A stretch of DNA of 64,000 nucleotides from Theobroma cacao (GCF_000208745.1 NC_030859.1:17037116-17101115); one strand, 5' to 3'; shown: positions 45,288-57,710, counted from the first letter of the stretch. Notes: generated from the sequence alone by a model not told the origin. Made by a program: numbers and translations.

Positions 45288-48030
45288 TGTGAGACCCTGT
45301 CAAGCTCGATTAAAAAATAAGTTTTTTTACCCCATTTGGTTAATATTGATCAATGTTAGTGTTATTTGAGGTTGAAAAGTAAAAATAATTTGATTCCGGT
45401 ACATTTCGGAGTATAGGGGTAAAATCGTAATTTTTTCACCTCGGGAGCAAATCGGTAAAATTTTCACCCCAGCACTTGTCAAGGCCAAGGGATTTTATTC
45501 ATCTTGTAAATGGATAAACATGAGAAATGTGTGGTGGAGAGAGATTGCTTAATGGCTAAGTATGACACATGGACCAATGGAATGGTGACATGTGTCAAAA
45601 TCTCATCCATTCATTATTTTCTTTATAAAAGGCATAAAAATCAGCCCATTTTTCCCATAGTGATCAGCCAAACTAGCAGAGAAGAGAAACCAAGGAAGAA
45701 CAAGCCCTAGGTGAAAAATCAAAGAGAAAGTGTTGGAATTCAAGGAAACAAGCTAGGTAAGTTCAAATTTCTTTAATTCTCCTTGATACCTAGCTTACCC
45801 ATGCTTTTGTTCTTGATTTCCATGGTTGAATATTGAGTTATCATGATGAATTCAATTCTGAAAAATGGGTATGGAAGAGGAATTGTTGTTGGAATAATTT
45901 GATTTTAGACTATGTTAGTGTTTAAGGATAGTTAAGCATGGTTATGAACAAAAACACAAAAGAAATATTCAATTTCTCTAGGGTTCCTTGTTGTTCGAAC
46001 CATGAGGGCTGAATATCAATGGGGGATTGTTTTTCTTTCAAGGAAAATGGCTTGAAAATATGATGAATTAAAGTGAAACGGTTATGTAGAAAAATTTCGG
46101 TGCTAGTGCACCAAATGATCGAATTTTTCTATAAGGAACTGTGAGGGTTCTAATGCTGAATTTGGCTTTATTTAAATGGTATGTGGTAAATTAAGGTATT
46201 AGAGGAGAAATGGATTAATTTGGAGTGAAATTGGATGCATTGGCCAATTTATCAAATGAAAAATCGACTTAGGCCACTACCGAATCTAGATGGCTACCCG
46301 TGCATTTTTCATTTCATATCATATATATATCGAGCCTGAAATAGCTTATGACTGTTAGACACAATTTAATTGGAATATGTGTCATGGATTATGGCTAGGT
46401 GGTGAGCCATTGCATACGGGTAAAGGACTGTACCCGCAGACTAAAAATAGGAGTATTTCTACTCCTAATACCGGTGAGTGGACTTGCATTTCAAACTTAT
46501 TTTGGGGAATATGAAAGATTCTATCCAACTTGCCTTAGAAAATGTACCTTGGGAACAAGCTTTTAGTAAAATGATTTATATTGTGAAAATGTGCTATACA
46601 ATAGTTTATGTGTTATCACAATATGATAAAATGCATGATATGCATTGGATGCTTCTTTACATGTTGATTTGAACCCGGCTATGTGCGAGTAGGAGTGCAC
46701 ATAAGCTGTTGCTGACCCGGCTATGTGTGAGTGGGAGTGCACATAAGCCGTTGTTGCCTCCGTAGCGAAAGGGGGGATGCTCCGCGATCTCCCACCTCTC
46801 CGCCCAAGAGCTTGGAAGAGGAAGGAAGGGACTACTCTGTTGCTTCGTGATCTAGAGTGAAGTACACCTTTTGCCGAGTGAAGGGGGGGAAGCTTGGAAG
46901 AGGAGGGAAGGGACTGCTCCGTTGCTTCATGATCCGGAGTGAAGTGCACCTCATGTCGAGTGAAGGGGGGGAAGCTTGGAAGAGGAAGGAACGGACTGCT
47001 CCGTTGCTTCGTGATCCGAAGTGAAGTGCACCTCTTGTCGAGTGAAGTGGGGGGATGCTTCCTGATCTCCCACCCCCTAGTGACAATAGCATAAGTCGTT
47101 GCATATGAGATGATGATGATGGGATGATGTGCATGATGATGGGATGATGTGCATGATGATGATGATGGGATGGTGTGCATGTTGATGATGGGTATATGGT
47201 TGTAAATGCAAATATGTAAGCATTTGTTTTGTTGAAATTTGGAAGTTTACATGTGTTACATGTTGCTATTGTTATTTTAGCAAGATGACTTGTTTTAAGG
47301 GGATGACTTGTTTTAAGGGAAAAAGGAGACTTTTTCCTTGATGTTTTTGTTCTTGTTGTAGCGAGAATGAAGTTCGTTACAGCGAGAAACTTTCTGTCCA
47401 TTTTGCTAACTTGTGGGTTTTTGCCATATATCCTATTTCTTTGATACCATAGTTGAGCATGGATTTTTGTAAAGTGATTTACTCATGTGGGGTTTAAATG
47501 AGGGGTTTAAAGGAGCTAAAACAATTGCATGGTTTTGAGAAAATGAATGCATCATGATTTCGACAAACATTCCTTATGGTATGCTTGTTCCCATCTTGTT
47601 CACTCACTGAGTATTGTACTCACGTTTTATAAAAAATTCATGTTTTCAGATCAAGTGACTGTTGGACCCTAGATCGAGGAGTCCCCGTAGTGCATCTCCT
47701 GGGTATGTGTCTGGCATTCGATAGTAATCCCTTTTATTATAAATGTCTCCGTTGGAAGTCATGAGTCTTTTTGTATTGTGAATACAATCTAACAATGTGA
47801 ATATGTGTATGCAATGTAAATTGCTAAATACATGACTAGTATAATGCATGTATATTATTATCGATAATGCCATTGTGTTTTGGCTATGTTCACACCCGGG
47901 AAAAGGTGTGTGTATGCATGATATGATAAATTTGTTAAGCAAAGGTAAATGGATAGGCTTGCTTGGGCTTAGTGAGCTATGCTCATTGAGCTCATGCGCC
48001 GGTCATGGCTCGAAAAATTGGGTCATGACA
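45288..48030 (+). mobile_element. 5' LTR of the non-autonomous gypsy element
   Basis: This 2743-bp LTR begins TGTGAGACC and ends GGTCATGACA. It is flanked on the left by CTTGA (45283-45287), which reappears directly after the second LTR. TATAAAAG at 45624-45631 is a likely promoter TATA box. It contains three tandem copies of an 82-bp unit (about 46805-47050) and GATGATGATG repeats (47120-47190). The long minus-strand frames here follow from those repeats and are not genes. Confidence 0.92.
45624..45631 (+). promoter_or_regulatory. TATA box in the 5' LTR
   Basis: TATAAAAG, preserved at the matching place in the second LTR (49296-49303), about 340 bases from the LTR start. It is followed by leader-like purine-rich sequence. 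Confidence 0.6.
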
Positions 48031-48033
48031 AAG

Positions 48034-48046
48034 TTGATATCAGAGC
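48034..48046 (+). promoter_or_regulatory. Primer-binding site (initiator Met tRNA type)
   Basis: TTGATATCAGAGC starts three bases after the 5' LTR. The usual plant site complementary to the 3' end of initiator tRNA-Met is TGGTATCAGAGC, so this is a slightly mutated version. Confidence 0.8.
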
Positions 48047-48948
48047 CCTAGGTTGTTTAGGTCCTATGGTGTTATGGTCAAGTCCAGCGGAGAGTCAGGT
48101 TTTTATGTGGGATTTTTAATTATAAATTGTGAGCCGCGACACATTTCATAATCGAGAAACCGCATAAATTCTCAATCTTAGAAACCACCTTATCTCTTTA
48201 ACTGTGGTTAATGACAAGTGTTTGCTCTTATCTAGGTAAGAATGCCACCTAAGACACGGGCCACCTTAAGACAAGTAGGGGAGCAAGATGCCCCTACTGA
48301 GATGACTAATAGGGCACAGGCACTCACCCCGTAGGGGGCAAGGTAGGCGTGGCAGGGTCGCTAGGCCGGTGAGAGCGAGTACGCCTGTGAATAGGAGAAA
48401 AGAATACTTGGTGGTACCCACTCCTTTAAAGGAGGTGTTTGTGACTGAATAAGAAAATAAATCCTGCGTAGCTCGAATCAATGATAAAAATACCTTAGTG
48501 AATTTAGTGGTGTTAGACACCTTAAGGAGCTTAAGGATCAGTTGGAGGACCCTTATGAAAAGAAAGAAAAGATGTTTATCAAAGGCACAGATGAAATGTT
48601 AAGGTATGAAAATAAACTTTATGTACCGGATAATGATGAATTGAGGAGAGAGATATTGGAGGAGGCGCATATGGCAGCCTATGTGGTACATTCAGGAGCT
48701 TGGCAACGAGGCTGAGTGATACTGCTTGCCAAGTGCTCTGATAGGTACCCTTTGTTGCTCGTCGCGGAAGGGAGAAAAGGTTGCCCTGAAGGGTGGAGCC
48801 ACCCCTAGTGACAATGTTGGTATTAGGATTTAAAGGAGGTGACATGGGAAGCTGAGGATGAGATGCGGACAAGGCATCCACACCTTTTCGATATGTAAAC
48901 GTAAGTCACTCTACATTGAATTTAAATTCGGGGATCGAATTTTTATTA

Positions 48949-48959
48949 GTGGGGGAGAA
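48949..48959 (+). promoter_or_regulatory. Polypurine tract
   Basis: AGTGGGGGAGAA, directly before the TGTGAGACC start of the 3' LTR, as required for plus-strand priming. Confidence 0.8.
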
Positions 48960-51667
48960 TGTGAGACCTTGTCAAGCTCGATTCAAAAATGAGTTTTTTT
49001 GCCCCATTTGGTTAATATTGATCAATGTTAGTGTTATTTGAGGTTGAAAAGTAGAAATAATTTGATCCCGGTACATTTCGGAGTATAGGGGTAAAATTGT
49101 AATTTTTTCACCCCGGGGGCAAATCGGTAAATTTTTCACCCCAGCACTTGTCAAGGCCAAGGGATTTTATTCATCCTGTAAATGGATAAACATGAGAAAT
49201 GTGTGGTGGAGAGAGATTGCTTAATGGCTAAGTATGACACATGGACCAATGGAATGGTGACATGTGTTAAAATCTCATCCATTCATTATTTTCTTTATAA
49301 AAGGCATAAAAATCAGCCCATTTCTCCCATAGTGATCAGCCAAACCAGAAGAGAAGAGAAACCAAGGAAGAACAAGCCCTAGGTGGGAAAAATCAAAGAG
49401 AAAGTGTTGGAATTCAAGGAAACAAGCTAGGTAAGTTAAAATTTCTTTAATTCTCCTTGATACCTAGCTTACCCATGCTTTTGTTCTTGATTTCCATGGT
49501 TGAATATTGAGTTATCATGATGAATTCAATTCTGAAAAATGGGTATGGAAGAGGAATTGTTGTTGGAATAATTTGATTTTAGACTATGTTAGTGTTTAGG
49601 GATAGTTAAGCATGGTTATGAACAAAAACACAAAAGAAATATTCAATTTCTCTAGGGTTCCTTGTTGGTCGAACCATGAGGGCTGAATATCAATGGGGGA
49701 TTGTTTTTATTTCAAGGAAAATGGCTTGAAAAATGATGAATTAAGGTGAAACGGTTATGTAGAAAAAAATTCGATGCTAGTGCACCAAATGACCAAATTT
49801 TTCTATAAGGAACTGTGAGGGTTCTAATGCTGAATTTGGCTTTATTTAAATGGTATGTGGTAAATTAAGGTATTAGAGGAGAAATGGATTAATTTGGAGT
49901 GAAATTGGACGCATTGGCCAATTTATCGGATGAAAAATCGACTTAGGCCACTACCGGGTCTAGATGGCTACTCGTGCATTTTTCATTTCATATCATATAT
50001 ATATCGAGCCTGAAATAGCTTATGACTGTTAGACACAATTTAATTGGAATATGTGTCATGGATTATGGCTAGGTGGTGAGCCATTGGATACGGGTAAAGG
50101 ACTGTACCCGCGGACTGAAAATAGGAGTATTTCTACTCCTAATACCGGTGAGTGGACTTGCATTTCAAACTTGTTTTGGGGAATATGAAAGATTCTATCC
50201 AACTTGCCTTAGAAAATGTACCTTGGGAACAAGCTTTTAGTAAAATGATTTTATATTGTGAAAGTGTGCTATACAATGGTTTATGTGTTATCACAATATG
50301 ATAAAATGCATGATATGCATTGGATGCTTCTTTACATGTCGATTTGAACCCAGCTATGTGCGAGTAGGAGTGCACATAAGCCGTTGTTGACCCGGCTATG
50401 TGTGAGTGGGAGTGCACATAAGCCGTTGTTGCCTCCGTAGTGAAGTGGGGGATGCTCCGTGATCTCCCACCTCTTTGCCCAAGAGCTTGGAAGAGGAGGG
50501 AAGGGACTGCTTCGTTGCTTCGTGATCCGGAGTGAAGTGCACCTCTTGCCGAGTGAAGGGGGGCGAAGCTTGGAAGAGGAGGGAAGGGACTGCTCCATTG
50601 CTTCGTGATCCAGAGTGAAGTGCACCTCTTGCCGAGTGAAGGGGGGGAAGCTTGGAAGAGGAGGGAAGGGACTGCTCCGTTGTTTCGTGATTCGGAGTGA
50701 AGTGCACCTCTTACCGAGTGAAGGGGGGGATGCTTCGTGATCTCCCACCCCCTAGTGACAATAGCATAAGCCGTTGCATATGAGATGATGATGATGGGAT
50801 GATATGCATGATGATGATGATGGGATGGTGTGCATGTTGATGATGCGTATATGGTTGTAAATGCAAATATGTAAGCATTTGTTTTGTTGAAATTTGGAAG
50901 TTTACATGTGTTACATGTTGCTATTGTTATTTTAGCAGGATGACTTGTTTTAAGGGAAAAAGGAAACTTTTTCCTTGATGTTCTGATTCTCGCTGCAGCG
51001 AGAATGAAGTTCGTTACAGCGAGAAACTTTCTGTCCATTTTGCTAACTTGTGGGTTTTTGCCATATATCCCATTTCTTTGGTACCATAGTTGAGCATGGA
51101 TTTTTGTAAAGTGATTTAGTCATGTGGGGTTTACATGAGGGGTTTAAAAGAGCTAAAACAATTGCATGGTTTTGAGAAAATGAATGCATCATGATTTCGA
51201 CAAACATTCCTTATGGTATGCTTGTTCCCATCTTGTTCACTCATTGAGTATTGTACTCACGTTTTATAAAAAATTCATGTTTTCAGATCAAGTGATTGTT
51301 GGACCCTAGATCGAGGAGTCCCCGTAGTGCATCTCCTGGGTATGTGTTTGGCATTCGATAGTAATCCCTTTTGTTGTAAATGTCTCTGCTGGAAGTCATG
51401 GGTCCTTTTGTATTGTGAATACAATCTAACAATGTGAATATGTGTATGCAATGTAAATTGCTAAATACATGACTGGTATAATGCATGTATATTATTATCG
51501 ATAATGCCATTGTGTTTTGGATATGTTCACACCCGGGAAAAGGTGTGTGTATGCATGATATGATAAATTTGTTAAGCAAAGGTAAATGGATAGGCTTGCT
51601 TGGGCTTAGTGAGCTATGCTCATTGAGCTCATGCGCTGGTCATGGCCCGAAAAATTGGGTCGTGACA
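48960..51667 (+). mobile_element. 3' LTR of the non-autonomous gypsy element
   Basis: 2708 bp, TGTGAGACC to GGTCGTGACA, collinear with the 5' LTR and differing by scattered substitutions. It has fewer GATGATGATG units (50780-50830), which explains most of the length difference. The three 82-bp tandem units are at about 50485-50730. CTTGA at 51668-51672 repeats the left flank. The many LTR-LTR differences show that the insertion is not recent. Confidence 0.92.
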
Positions 51668-51672
51668 CTTGA

Positions 51673-52161
51673 CTCTTGAAGTTATTGAACTATATCTATA
51701 AGCTTGTATGACTTACGTGTATGAGTGCTTATGATTTTCATTCATTAAAGTCTGATTTAAATATTAAAGGAAAATCTAGATGCACTCATTAAGAGGGAAT
51801 TTTGAATATCATTTTTAATGATGACAAAAAAAGAGAAAATGAAGACTAAGTTAAATAGAGTTTGATATGTCTTAATGTTTAATTTATGTTTGTGATGCTT
51901 AGTTATGGTTTTGTTAAATATTAAGTACTAGTTATTATGGAAATTCAATATATGTTGCTTAGTTACTGTGGATATTATATACCTTGTTTAGCTATTGTGG
52001 ATATTATAAATATTTTATTGCAAATCTTTAAAGAAAACTAGATACATTAACTAAGGGGGAACAGCTCATTATGCATAAAGATTTGAAGCATTCATATTGA
52101 ACATAGATATTACACTCTTAATATAGGAGTGTTTTGTCATCATCAAAAATAAGAGAGAGAA
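51673..52161 (+). mobile_element. Copia-like interior remnant next to its 3' LTR
   Basis: Non-coding remnant resembling the stretch between pol and the 3' LTR in Tork-type copia elements. It has an ACATTAACTAAGGGGGAA strip, GTTTTGTCATCATCAAAAA, and the purine tract AAGAGAGAGAA immediately before the LTR start. The coding region has been lost. Confidence 0.6.
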
Positions 52162-53478
52162 TGTTGACTCCATGTGTTTTTGATGATAACAAAACATTCT
52201 CATTCATAGGTGTTTAATTATATTATTTAAGTGTGTAGGAGAAAGCTTAAATTCATCAATATATTTGGTATTTGAAAGCAAGTTAAGATGCTTGTTTAGT
52301 TGCAAGATGGGTTAATTGGTTAAACAAGTAAAGAAGAAAGAGCCTTAACGAAGACAGATCAGTCTTAACCAATTAACACAAATCCTTAATCAATTAAAGC
52401 AATTTTGGGTGCTACACTAAGGACAGACAGAAAGGTCTTTACAGGTTAACACAAGGTTTAATTAGTTAAGTGGGTGCTGGATTCAAAACAGAAGGTTTTT
52501 AATTGGTTAAAAGAAAGGAGTTAATTGGTTAAAGGTCAAAGTTAAATTGTCAAGAAGCGCCAAAATTCAAAATCAAAATATTGATGATCGTCTAGCGCAC
52601 CAAACCAAGAGACTTAAAGTTGAAGAATTCTTAATTGGTTAGAGCCCATTTTTATCAATTAAGGATGAATGGAGAGAAGTTTCAATCAATTAAAGGGAGC
52701 GTTAATCGGTTGAAAAGAGGCTAACCAAAAATAGTTCTTGAAAACAAAATGTTATTAATCAATTAAAGTTGCCATTAATTGGTTAACACAGAGAAGCAGT
52801 GTGCAAGTCAGAGAAGACTTAACGGTTAAAGCCTGCCTTTAACTAGTTAATGAAACATTGTTTGTACATTTGAATTTAAACAGAAAAGGACAAAATAACG
52901 GCCAAAAATGGCTAATTTCTGTCTCCAACGGCCAAAAGTGATTTTTCAAGTATTTAAAGCCTCTCAAACAGTCAAAAATCATATAGAGAAGCCATCCAAA
53001 GTGATTTTGAGCTTAAAAGATCAAAAACCTTCTATTTTCACTTGTATTTCACTCCCATCATTTGAAAAAGTGTTTGAGCTTAACTTGTACATCTTAGATC
53101 AGCTAGGTGATCAATTGTACTTCATCTTTTCTCAATTTCTTGTTTACGTAGAGTGTGTGAGACATTCCAAATGGTAGATCAAGTTTGGGTCAGCTTGGTT
53201 GTTGTTGCAGGTTTTAACTTAGTCTTAGAAAAGTTAGTTTTGGGTTTTGATTGATCTTGTGAAAAACCATTGTTAAAGGTTGTGGTTGAACCTGTGAAAA
53301 GCCATTGTTTTATCTACTTTCTTTTATTTTCTTCTTACTCTTAACACTTTAATCATTCTTGCAGCAAGCTTTAAACTTCCATGTTCAAATTCCCTTAATA
53401 AGCTCTTTACTTGGAAAGAACTTTCATGTCATTCCAAAAGTGTTTCACCCCTCTCTAGCATGCTTTTTGTGACCAACA
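52162..53478 (+). mobile_element. Copia-like 3' LTR with repeated TTAATTGGTTAA motifs
   Basis: Begins TGTTGACTCC and ends GTGACCAACA. The end matches the usual close of such LTRs (CACCCCTCTCTAGCATGC, then GACCAACA). The first 700 bases carry at least ten copies of TTAATTGGTTAA or its complement. Repeat family R resumes immediately after. A second copy of the LTR's last 200 bases lies at 55140-55335. Confidence 0.75.
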
Positions 53479-55057
53479 ACGTCACATCAACAGAGACATA
53501 ACAAGTAGTGCAAAATGGCGGAGCAACTAGCATTTTTTATTTTAAAATAGAATTACAATTTGAGAATTATAGTATAATTTTGTTTTCAACGGCATTAATG
53601 CACAAAGAAAGCTATAATTAGGGATTTTTTTTCCCTCTTTAGATAATTTACTAAATTTTAGGCAAAAACCCTTAATAAAAGTTAAGAATAGAATTTGATG
53701 ATAATGAAGACTTAATTTGATGCTGTTTTGTCTTTTTAATTTTTTATTTTTCAAATTCCTCACCCCATTATTTTTGGACAAGTGAGGGGATGAAAAGTTA
53801 AACACACAATCCCTAAGTGGTAAGTCCTATTGCCACATCATCTATCATATGGCATTAACGTCATCAAAATAATATGTCAACATGTCATGTGGTAGATGTC
53901 GTGATATAAAAGTTTCAATAGGACCATTAACTAGTGAGAGGGGCAAATTTAATCCAAATTGTACTACTATCAATCAATTAATTAGCAATCATCCCATCTC
54001 ATCCTTACTCATTTAAATTGAAATTCATCCAGAAGAGTGAAAAACAAAAACAACAGTTTCTAGAAAAGCATACAATTCATTTAAATAAAATATAAATAAA
54101 CAACGACATAATTAAATAAAATTCTTGAATTTCAAACGCAATAGCATCCTTCTTATCCAATTCCATTCATCCAGACAATATTATATAACAAAGAAGAATA
54201 TGTTACTTTTTACATTATCGAGCCTCATAAATGACTTTGATAATGTTTTGTGTCTTCTGGTTGCCAAAATTCTAAAACAATTGGTTTTGCATTAGTAGTA
54301 TAAGATGACAAGAAGCCGGTACGTACAGAATTTTCATTATTTTTTATTTTCAAGTAATTGTCATTAATTCTGTTCCTCTCACTTTTGTGTTTGTCTTTTC
54401 GTTTTCTTTCTACTTTTCCACTCACCCTCTTTCATGTTTTCACTTTTTCACCTTGCCAAGCAAAGCCTTACCGGAATCCTGCATATGCAGACGGTACCAT
54501 CAAACATTTAATGAAAAGGCCCCTTCTTTATTGCCATGTGTTTCTTTCTTGGCACACCAAGAAATCCGATGACTTGACTTGAATTAATTATGTTATATTT
54601 CGTATTATATTTTAGTTATTTAATTTTGATTGTTTTTAATTATAATTAATTTTTCTTTTATAATTAGCTCTTTCTTTATAACAATTTTTTCGAAAACAAT
54701 AATAAAAAGAAAAAGCAAGTTAGCAAAAACAACAATCATCTGAGGCCCAATCTAAAATATTTATCATCTATTGAGGATCATTTGTACATCTTCATTATTT
54801 TTTCCTTTTGTCTTTTATAAATAGGTAAATAATATTTTCTCGAAGTATAAGTGTTTTTTCCTTTTACTTTATTCTCTCAAACTTTTTCCCTCGTACTTTT
54901 TTCGTTACGCCTTTTCCCTCTTATCTTCTACTCAACAAGTCTTATTATACTATTAATGGTCATAAAAGCCCACTACTTCAATGGCTATATGATGGGTTTC
55001 TAACTGTTACTTATTATATACAATAAAATCATTACTTCAATGTCCATATAATGGTTT
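53300..55057 (+). repeat. Tandem duplication at the block edge, unit 1
   Basis: Contains the copia LTR tail, R part 3, the CATCCCATCTCATCC block, one copy of the CGAGCCTCATAAATGAC block, and a 0.7-kb strip from AGTAATTGTCATTAATTCTG to TTCAATGTCCATATAATGG. All but the CGAGCCTC block recur in the same order at 55058-57710. Confidence 0.75.
53479..53950 (+). repeat. Repeat family R, copy B part 3
   Basis: Resumes copy A at the CACATCAACAGAGACAT strip and continues through AACGGCATTAATGCAC, GAATTTGATGATAATGAAG and ATTTTTGGACAAGTGAGGGG to the end of the family. Confidence 0.8.
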
Positions 55058-57710
55058 GAGAATTTCACTGATTTTAGTGAATTGGTTTGAAAATTCTTGA
55101 TTGAGAGATCAAGGTAGTGGATGTAGGTCAAATGGACTGAATCATTATAAATCATTACATTTTGTCTACTTTCGTCTGTTTTCTTTTTACTCTTAATAGT
55201 TTAATCATTCATTCAGCAAGTTTTAAACTCCCATTTTCAAATTCCCTTAATCAGCTCTTTATTGGGGAACAATTTTCGTGTCATTCCAAAAGTGTTATTC
55301 ACCCCTCTCTAGCATACTCTTTGGGACTAACAAGGTCACATCAACAGAGACATAACAAGTAGTACAAAATGATGGAGCAACTAGCATTTTTTATTTTAAA
55401 ATAAAATTAGAATTTGAGAATTATAGTATAATTTTGTTTTCAACGGAATTAATGCACAAAGAATGTTATAATTAGGGATTTTTTTTGCCTCTTTAGATAA
55501 TTTACTAAATTTTCGACAAAAATACTAAATCAAAGTTAAGAATAGAATATGATGATAATGAAGACTTAATTTGATGCTTTTTTGTCTTTTTAATTTTTTT
55601 TTTCAAATTCCTCACCCGATTATTTTTGGACAAGTGAGGGGATGAAAAGCTAAACACACAATCCCTAAGTGTAAGTCCTATTGCCACATCATCTAGCATA
55701 TGGCATTAACGTCATCAAAATAACATGTCAACGTGTCATGTAGTAGATGTCGTGACATAAAAGTGTCAATAGGACCATTAACTAGTGAGAGGGGCAAATT
55801 TAACCCAAATTGTACTACTATCAATCAATTAATTAGCAATCATCCCATCTCATCCTTACTCATTTAAATTGAAATTCATCCAAAAGAGTGAAAAACAGAA
55901 ACAACAGTTTCTAGAAAAGCATACAATTCATTTAAATAAAATATAAATAAACAACGACATAATTAAATAAAATTCTTGAATTTCAAACGCAATAGCATCC
56001 TTCTTACCCAATTCCATTCATCAGCATATCAGTTTCTTCTCCCTAATCTCAGCAGTCCGAGCCCCTATACTTTTTATCTCAACCCATCCTTCTTGGCAAA
56101 ATCATCCCCAAGTGCCCACCACCACCCCTGGCCTCCCACTCCCTCCCCCCCCCCCCCCCCTATACTTTTTATCTCAATTTTATTAAAATGTTTTTTGTCT
56201 CCGAATTTTTTATCATATTTTTTTATAAGAAATTTGTATGTACACTTTAGTTTGAACAAAATTTGCTGCATTTTTACAAGAATTTTGCAGAAAAATTAGC
56301 TTTACTATTTCTATATAAAGAATAATAAATTAAATTCTTGAAAAAATATCACGAAGAAAAAAAAAAGAAAAGGAAAGGTAAAAAGGCTGGAGAAAATATA
56401 GGAATCCAATTATTGATAATTGATGACTAGTTGACACTAAGAACAACGAGTTTAATTAAAAGAGCTAAACTAAACATTAAGAATCAAATTATATCATTGT
56501 AGAACTTGTTAATTTTATAATTTAATTAGTAAACAACTGATTATTAAAACTTTCAAACAGGAATAGAAATTAATATGTACACCGGTGTAAATATTAATTT
56601 CTATTTTAATATTGTAGAACTTTAGGAAAAGAAATAAAGAAGATGGTTTAATTCATTATCAACTAAAGTACCAAAAATCCTATATAAAGAAAATTTATTT
56701 TCATGAATATTAAATTGTTGGAAGGATAATTTAATTTAATAATATGGTCAAATGGTTTTTAGAAACTTCTTTTCTTTTTTTAGGAAGATTTATAATTTTA
56801 AAAAGTGCTTAACTAACCCATTCATGCTTGTTACCCTTGAGAAAATGGAAGATATCTGAAAATTAACTAAAAATAATATATTTATTGTATATAAATAAAA
56901 ATATGACTATATATGTTACGAATACAATACCTTGTTGGAGACTACATTGTTGAGACTACAATGTTACGAATATATAGATTAATCCTTGTTTTTATTTTCA
57001 AGTAATTGTCATTAATTCTGTTCCTCTCATTTTTGTGTTTGTCTTTTCATTTCCTTTCTACTTTTCCACTCACCCTCTTTCATGTTTTCACTTTTTCACC
57101 TTGCCAGGCAAAGCCTTATCGGAATCCTGCATATGCAGACGGTACCATCAAACATTTAATGAAAGGGCCCCTTCTTTATTGCCATGTGTTTCTTTCTTGG
57201 CACACCAAGAAATCCGATGACTTGACTTGAATTAATTATGTTATATTTTGTATTATATTTTAGTTATTTAATTTTGATTGTTTTTAATTATAATTAATTT
57301 TTCTTTTATAATTAGCTTTTTTTTATAACAATTTTTTTGAAAACAATAATAAAAAGAAAAAGCAAGTTAGCAAAAACAATAATCATCCGAGGCCCAATCT
57401 AAAATATTTATCATCTATTGAGGATCATTTGTACATCTTCATTATCTTTTCCTTTTGTCTTTTATAAATAGGTAAATAATATTTTCTTGAAGTATAAGTG
57501 TTTTTTCTTTTTACTTTATTCTCTCAAACTTTTTCCCTCATACTTTTTCCGTCACGCCTTTTCCCTCTTATCTTCTACTCAACAAGTCTTATTATACTAT
57601 TAATGGTCATAAAAACCCACTACTTCAATGGCTATATGATGGGTTTCTAATTGTTACTTATTATATACAATAAAATCACTACTTCAATGTCCATATAATG
57701 GGTTACAATA
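55058..57710 (+). repeat. Tandem duplication at the block edge, unit 2
   Basis: Repeats unit 1: LTR tail 55140-55335, R fragment 55336-55800, CATCCCATC block 55820-55945, and the final strip 56996-57700. Between them, 56010-56990 is specific to this unit and includes a 16-base C homopolymer (56145-56160) and the AACCCATTCATGC strip shared with 42480. The C-tract drives a proline-rich chance frame. Confidence 0.75.

Larger units (their letters stand above)
48031..48959 (+). pseudogene. Gypsy interior: gag start fused to integrase zinc-finger remnant
   Basis: An ATG at 48242 opens MPPKTRATLRQVGEQDAPTE, like the gag start of Del/Tekay-type chromoviruses, and meets a stop within about 30 codons. 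At about 48535-48710 another frame reads DEMLRYENKLYVPDNDELRR and ILEEAHMAAYVVHSG, the region before and within the integrase HHCC zinc finger. Everything between (rest of gag, protease, reverse transcriptase, RNase H) and the integrase core are missing. The interior is only 929 bp against several kb in a complete element, so mobilisation would have needed proteins from a relative. Confidence 0.8.

Noticed and set aside
46563..47401. Overlapping minus-strand frames of 189-205 codons
   Set aside because: They lie wholly within an LTR and stay open because of the 82-bp tandem units.
50139..51038. 299-codon minus-strand frame
   Set aside because: It is the counterpart of the frames above in the second LTR. 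The matching region of the first LTR has it broken, which argues against a protein under selection.
55976..56299. 107-codon Pro-rich frame
   Set aside because: It runs through the C homopolymer and repeat sequence; no family is recognised.
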